Assembly: GCA_013365325.1 (NCBI GenBank)
Contig: JABVXV010000131.1
Coordinates: forward strand, 1-64,000
Direction of reading: 5' to 3'
DNA from: Dipetalonema caudispina
Lineage: Eukaryota; Nematoda; Chromadorea; Rhabditida; Onchocercidae
Length of the DNA stretch: 64,000 nucleotides
This document shows, piece by piece, positions 63,981-64,000 of the stretch (the first letter of the stretch is position 1; the number at the start of each line of letters is the position of its first letter). The notes under the pieces were generated by a model that saw only the letters and a list, made by a program, of their open reading frames with translations, ran no database searches and was not told the DNA's origin. The position numbers and the translations under genes were made by a program.

Positions 63981-64000
63981 GTAAGCTTTCGATAAGCAAT

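Overview
This is eukaryotic nuclear DNA from a nematode, most likely a filarial (Onchocercidae) species. The window is strongly AT-rich and full of homopolymer runs. Every real gene is split by many short introns with TTTCAG-type acceptors. The recognisable proteins have nematode or general animal orthologues: IFT52/OSM-6, BTBD9, condensin CAP-G, B3GLCT and RAB5IF. An intron near the right edge holds a frameshifted fragment that reads as alphaproteobacterial, Wolbachia-like NusA. Such nuclear Wolbachia transfers are well known in filarial genomes, but the species assignment is inference.

Layout. 1325-5683 (-): a cysteine-rich, multi-RING-like protein. 5865-6027 (+): a doubtful tiny gene. 6246-7920 (+): an RNase H1-type protein with an arginine/serine-rich tail and Asn at the fourth catalytic position. 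9160-9724: a 22-bp minisatellite with higher-order structure. 10385-11446 (+): RAB5IF/OPTI. 12562-16420 (+): B3GLCT, an ER beta-1,3-glucosyltransferase ending in HSEL. 17379-18627 (+): a small mitochondrial COX7A-like protein. 19771-24071 (+): a pseudokinase lacking the catalytic motifs. 24861-30285 (+): BTBD9. 31734-36014 (-): IFT52/OSM-6, with a GC-AG intron and an X-box-like element upstream. 36872-40502 and 42104-45619 (-): two tandem secreted acid-type lipases with identical intron placement. 45620-50532: gene-poor, with one orphan exon candidate. 50533-59959 (-): condensin I subunit CAP-G in 22 exons. 61419 to the right edge (+): a BTB protein that runs out of the window.

How the genes relate. 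The gene products serve unrelated housekeeping processes: ER glycosylation and membrane-protein insertion, respiration, ciliary transport, mitotic chromosome condensation, lipid hydrolysis and ubiquitin-related adaptors. No operon or metabolic cluster is evident apart from the lipase tandem duplication.

Exon models were built by hand from splice signals and reading phase. All complete models below close in frame (total length divisible by three). The RNase H first exon, the first intron of the pseudokinase and the orphan exon are the uncertain parts. No tRNA, rRNA, CRISPR array or intact transposon was recognised.
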